Positions 7,506 through 9,812 of a DNA stretch of 9,812 bases are shown piece after piece (within the stretch, counting starts at the first letter, position 1; each line of letters opens with the position of its first letter). The stretch is taken from contig JAUYSF010000376.1 in assembly GCA_030696435.1 (NCBI GenBank), positions 1 to 9,812 on the forward strand, in the 5' to 3' direction. Below the pieces are notes generated by a model. That model did not search any database and had not been told where the DNA came from. It saw only the letters and a program-made list of their open reading frames with translations. Origin of the DNA: Desulfoprunum sp. (GTDB lineage Bacteria; Desulfobacterota; Desulfobulbia; Desulfobulbales; Desulfocapsaceae). Position numbers and translations under genes: made by a program.

Positions 7506-8876
7506 ATGTATCAACGTATTAGGCTTTGCACATTCACAGTGTTCCTCTGTGCTTGCGGTGTTCTGCCGGTCCTGGCGGGACAGGATGGCAGCGCCCCACC
7601 ACCGATACCTGCTGTCTGGACCGCTGAACGGGCAGTAGTGTTTGCCCTTGCCCGGAATCCCGACAGCCATATCGTTGAGACCAAAATCGCTGAGGCGGCA
7701 GCGGCGGCGGAGATGGCCAGGGCCGCCGATTACCCCTCTCTTGATCTGGTTACCGAGTATGGTCAGACCAATACCCCGATGTATTCATTTGGCAATATTC
7801 TCAACCAGGGGGCCTTTGACAACTCCATCGACTTCAATTCCCCCGGACGTACCGACAATCTCGACGTCAAGGCCCAAGTTCAGTACCGACTTTATAACGG
7901 CGGTCGCGACAGGGCCACGGTTGAGGCTGCGGGTGCCCGCCTCACGGCCTCTCGGACCGACCGACTTGCCCTGCATCGGCGACTGGCCTTTGAGGTGGTA
8001 CGGACCTTTCACGCCATCATTCAGGCCGAGGAAATGACCGGGGTGCGCCAGGCCTCGCTTGCCGCCATCTCCATCTCTCTGGATGTGGCCAAGGCCCGTT
8101 TCGAGGCCGGGACTCTGCTACAGGAAGAGCTCCTCAATCTTGAACTGCAGCAGGCGAGCGCCACCGAAAACCTGATCCAGAACAAACACGCCGAGGAGCT
8201 GGCCAAACGCCGGTTTCTCAATCTCCTCGGGCTGCCCCGGGGCCAGGTCAAACTCGACCAGCAGACCGGACGCGAGCAGGAATTGCCGGCCACGATCAGT
8301 CCGGCCAATCGTCAGGAACTGCGCAGTCTGAAAGCTGCGGTACAGGCTGCCGAGGCCGAATTACAGGTAGCCGAGGCCGGCAAGAGGCCGACCGTCGACA
8401 GTTTCGCCAGCTATCAGGTGGACACTGGCACCGTCCTTGATACGACCGGCGATTCCTGGATGGCCGGAGTGCGTATGAACTACAATATCTTTGACGGCCG
8501 GCGAACGACAGCGGCGATAACCATGGCCAAAGCCCGACTGCAGGGCACAAAGGCCCTGCTGGCCAAGACGGAGCTGGCCCTGGATCTGGAGGTCCAGCAG
8601 GCCGAGCTGGAATACAGCCAGGCCGAGCAGCGCCTGGAGGTCACCGAAAAGATGGTCAAAGTCGCTGAAGAGACCGGTCGGCTCAGCCGGGAGCGTTTCA
8701 AACAAGGGGTTATCCTGGCCATTGATCTCATCGACATCGAGACCCGCCTAGCCGATGCCCAGGCCAGGAGATCATCAGCCAAGGCCATGCATCAGGTAGC
8801 CTTGGCGAACCTGCGACGGGCCATGGGTCTGCCGCAGTTCTCTGAAAGCCAGGACACAGATAAGGAGAAAGAATAA
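7506..8876 (+). CDS. TolC-family outer-membrane efflux channel
   Basis: A 456-residue outer-membrane channel subunit, of normal family length, expected to trimerise into the exit duct of a tripartite efflux system. A signal peptide (about residues 1-25, ending VLA) is followed by the two-fold repeat typical of the family. Repeat 1 has ALARNPD, YPSLDL, YRLYNGGRDRATVEAA and ARFEAGTLLQEELLNLE. Repeat 2 has AAEAELQVAEAGKRPTV, MNYNIFDGRRTTAAI and RERFKQGVILAIDLIDIE, ending in LANLRRAMGL. The matched pairs YNGG/FDGR and FEAG/FKQG mark the internal duplication. The ATG at 7506 is preferred because it begins the signal peptide; the frame is open back to 7413 but those codons cover the promoter. The ribosome site is weak. 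Sampled GC reaches about 70%, higher than in the sensory genes. It overlaps the next gene by one base, so the two are co-transcribed. The substrate is unknown. Confidence 0.93.
   Translation: MYQRIRLCTFTVFLCACGVLPVLAGQDGSAPPPIPAVWTAERAVVFALARNPDSHIVETKIAEAAAAAEMARAADYPSLDLVTEYGQTNTPMYSFGNILNQGAFDNSIDFNSPGRTDNLDVKAQVQYRLYNGGRDRATVEAAGARLTASRTDRLALHRRLAFEVVRTFHAIIQAEEMTGVRQASLAAISISLDVAKARFEAGTLLQEELLNLELQQASATENLIQNKHAEELAKRRFLNLLGLPRGQVKLDQQTGREQELPATISPANRQELRSLKAAVQAAEAELQVAEAGKRPTVDSFASYQVDTGTVLDTTGDSWMAGVRMNYNIFDGRRTTAAITMAKARLQGTKALLAKTELALDLEVQQAELEYSQAEQRLEVTEKMVKVAEETGRLSRERFKQGVILAIDLIDIETRLADAQARRSSAKAMHQVALANLRRAMGLPQFSESQDTDKEKE
8862..8868 (+). promoter_or_regulatory. Ribosome binding site of the adaptor gene
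   Basis: AAGGAGA lies inside the last codons of the TolC-family gene, seven bases before the ATG at 8876. With the TAATG stop/start overlap it fixes the adaptor start and points to translational coupling. Confidence 0.75.
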
Positions 8877-9812
8877 TGAAAGGTGGAGAAAAACTGGGCA
8901 CTGCCCTTCTGGTTCTGGGGCTTACGATTCTGCCACTGACGGGCTGCAAGGATACCGATAAAGGACAGCAAGAACACACGGCCCAACTTGCCACGGTCAA
9001 AGTCTCGGTCTCGACTGCGGCGCTAGAAAAGGCCGGTAAGCAGATTGAAATCATGGGTTCTCTGCAGGCGGTCGAACAGGCCGAGATCTCGGCCCAGGTC
9101 AGCGGCAATATTATCGCCCTGCCGGTGGTCCTCGGTTCCAGAGTCACGAAGGGCGACCTGCTGGCGGAGATCAATGCCGGGGAAATCTCGGCCCGCTTGC
9201 GCCAGTCGAAGGCCCAGCTCGATCAGGCCAGACGCAATTTTGAGCGGGAAAAAGGGCTCCTTAAAAAGAATGCCGCCACCCCCGAAACCGTCAAATCCCT
9301 TGAGGACACCCTGCGGATCGCCACCGCCGCCTATGAAGAGGCGGGCACCATGCTGGCGTACACTCGCATCCTGGCCCCCTTTGCCGGACTTATCACCCGC
9401 AAGATGGCCAATGTCGGAGATCTGGCCGCACCAGGAAAACCTCTGCTGCAGCTCGAAAATGAGGCGCGGCTCCAGGTTATGGCCGATATCCCGGAATCGA
9501 TGATCCTCAAAATCGCTCTCGGTGACCGTCTCGCCGTCTATGTCCCGCCCGCAGACCTGACGGTTGCAGGAACGGTGGCCGAGGTCGCCCCCACGGCCGA
9601 TCACCTTTCGAGAACGGCACCGATCAAAATCGATATCCCCGCTGATCCACGGCTACGATCCGGTCAGTTTGCCCGGGTATCGATGAGCGGCGGCACTGCC
9701 GAGACCATTACCGTGCCTACCACGGCCCTGCTCTCATTCGGACAAATGGAGAGGGTCTTCGTTGTGAAAGATGCTGTTGCCCGTCTGCGTCTCGTGCAGA
9801 GCGGGGCGAAAA
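8876..9812 (+). CDS. Periplasmic adaptor lipoprotein of an RND-type efflux system (HlyD/AcrA-like), 3' truncated by window
   Basis: At least 312 residues, with no stop before the window ends. Residues 1-24 form a lipoprotein signal peptide with lipobox LTGC (Cys24); Lys at +2 leaves the final membrane undecided. The first lipoyl half (about 60-105, including AQVSGNI and VTKGDLLAEI) and the second (about 167-195: APFAGLITRK, then VGDLAAPGKPLLQLE) flank a short helical hairpin. At its tip, R124, L128 and T135 match the R-x3-L-x6-S TolC-docking pattern of AcrA-type adaptors with Ser replaced by Thr. The usual APFDG is APFAG here. A beta-barrel region and the start of the membrane-proximal domain follow. 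The short hairpin and lipid anchor favour an RND over an ABC or MFS partner. ATG overlaps the TolC-family TAA by one base. The pump gene probably follows outside the window. Confidence 0.92.
   Translation, partial: MKGGEKLGTALLVLGLTILPLTGCKDTDKGQQEHTAQLATVKVSVSTAALEKAGKQIEIMGSLQAVEQAEISAQVSGNIIALPVVLGSRVTKGDLLAEINAGEISARLRQSKAQLDQARRNFEREKGLLKKNAATPETVKSLEDTLRIATAAYEEAGTMLAYTRILAPFAGLITRKMANVGDLAAPGKPLLQLENEARLQVMADIPESMILKIALGDRLAVYVPPADLTVAGTVAEVAPTADHLSRTAPIKIDIPADPRLRSGQFARVSMSGGTAETITVPTTALLSFGQMERVFVVKDAVARLRLVQSGAK

Overview
The window carries seven protein genes, all on the plus strand, and no RNA gene, CRISPR array or insertion sequence that I can see. The mix (a chemoreceptor, several solute-binding proteins without a permease, a PAS hybrid histidine kinase with a C-terminal receiver, and a TolC/lipoprotein-adaptor efflux operon), together with moderate-to-high GC and good AGGAG-type ribosome sites, fits a free-living Gram-negative bacterium. 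A Desulfobacterota (former Deltaproteobacteria) origin is my best guess from style alone; no marker gene proves it.

Layout: (1) 1-347 is non-coding, with two sigma-70-like promoters. (2) 348-2072 encodes a two-helix transmembrane chemoreceptor. (3) 2178-2915 encodes a secreted type 2 periplasmic binding protein. (4) 3010-3999 encodes a secreted type 1 (ABC_sub_bind-like) binding protein of visibly lower GC, followed by a perfect 11-bp hairpin (4042-4073). (5) 4160-4906 encodes a second type 2 binding protein. (6) About 5059-7332 encodes a membrane hybrid histidine kinase (sensor, HAMP-like, PAS, HisKA, HATPase, REC). (7) After a 173-base gap with a TTGACA-17-TATTCT promoter come a TolC-family outer-membrane channel (7506-8876) and, overlapping it by one base, a lipoprotein periplasmic adaptor that runs off the window (8876 onward).

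How it may work together: the first five genes look like a sensory island. Three periplasmic binding proteins sit between a chemoreceptor and a hybrid kinase, with no permease or ATPase in the window. The extracytoplasmic domains of the chemoreceptor and the kinase share a spaced pattern (FD, then P 16-17 residues later, then IG 52-54 residues later), which suggests related sensor folds. The hypothesis is that the binding proteins act as ligand-presenting co-sensors rather than transport components. The efflux operon has its own promoter and is probably a tripartite RND-type system whose pump gene lies just outside; whether the kinase controls it cannot be told from this sequence.
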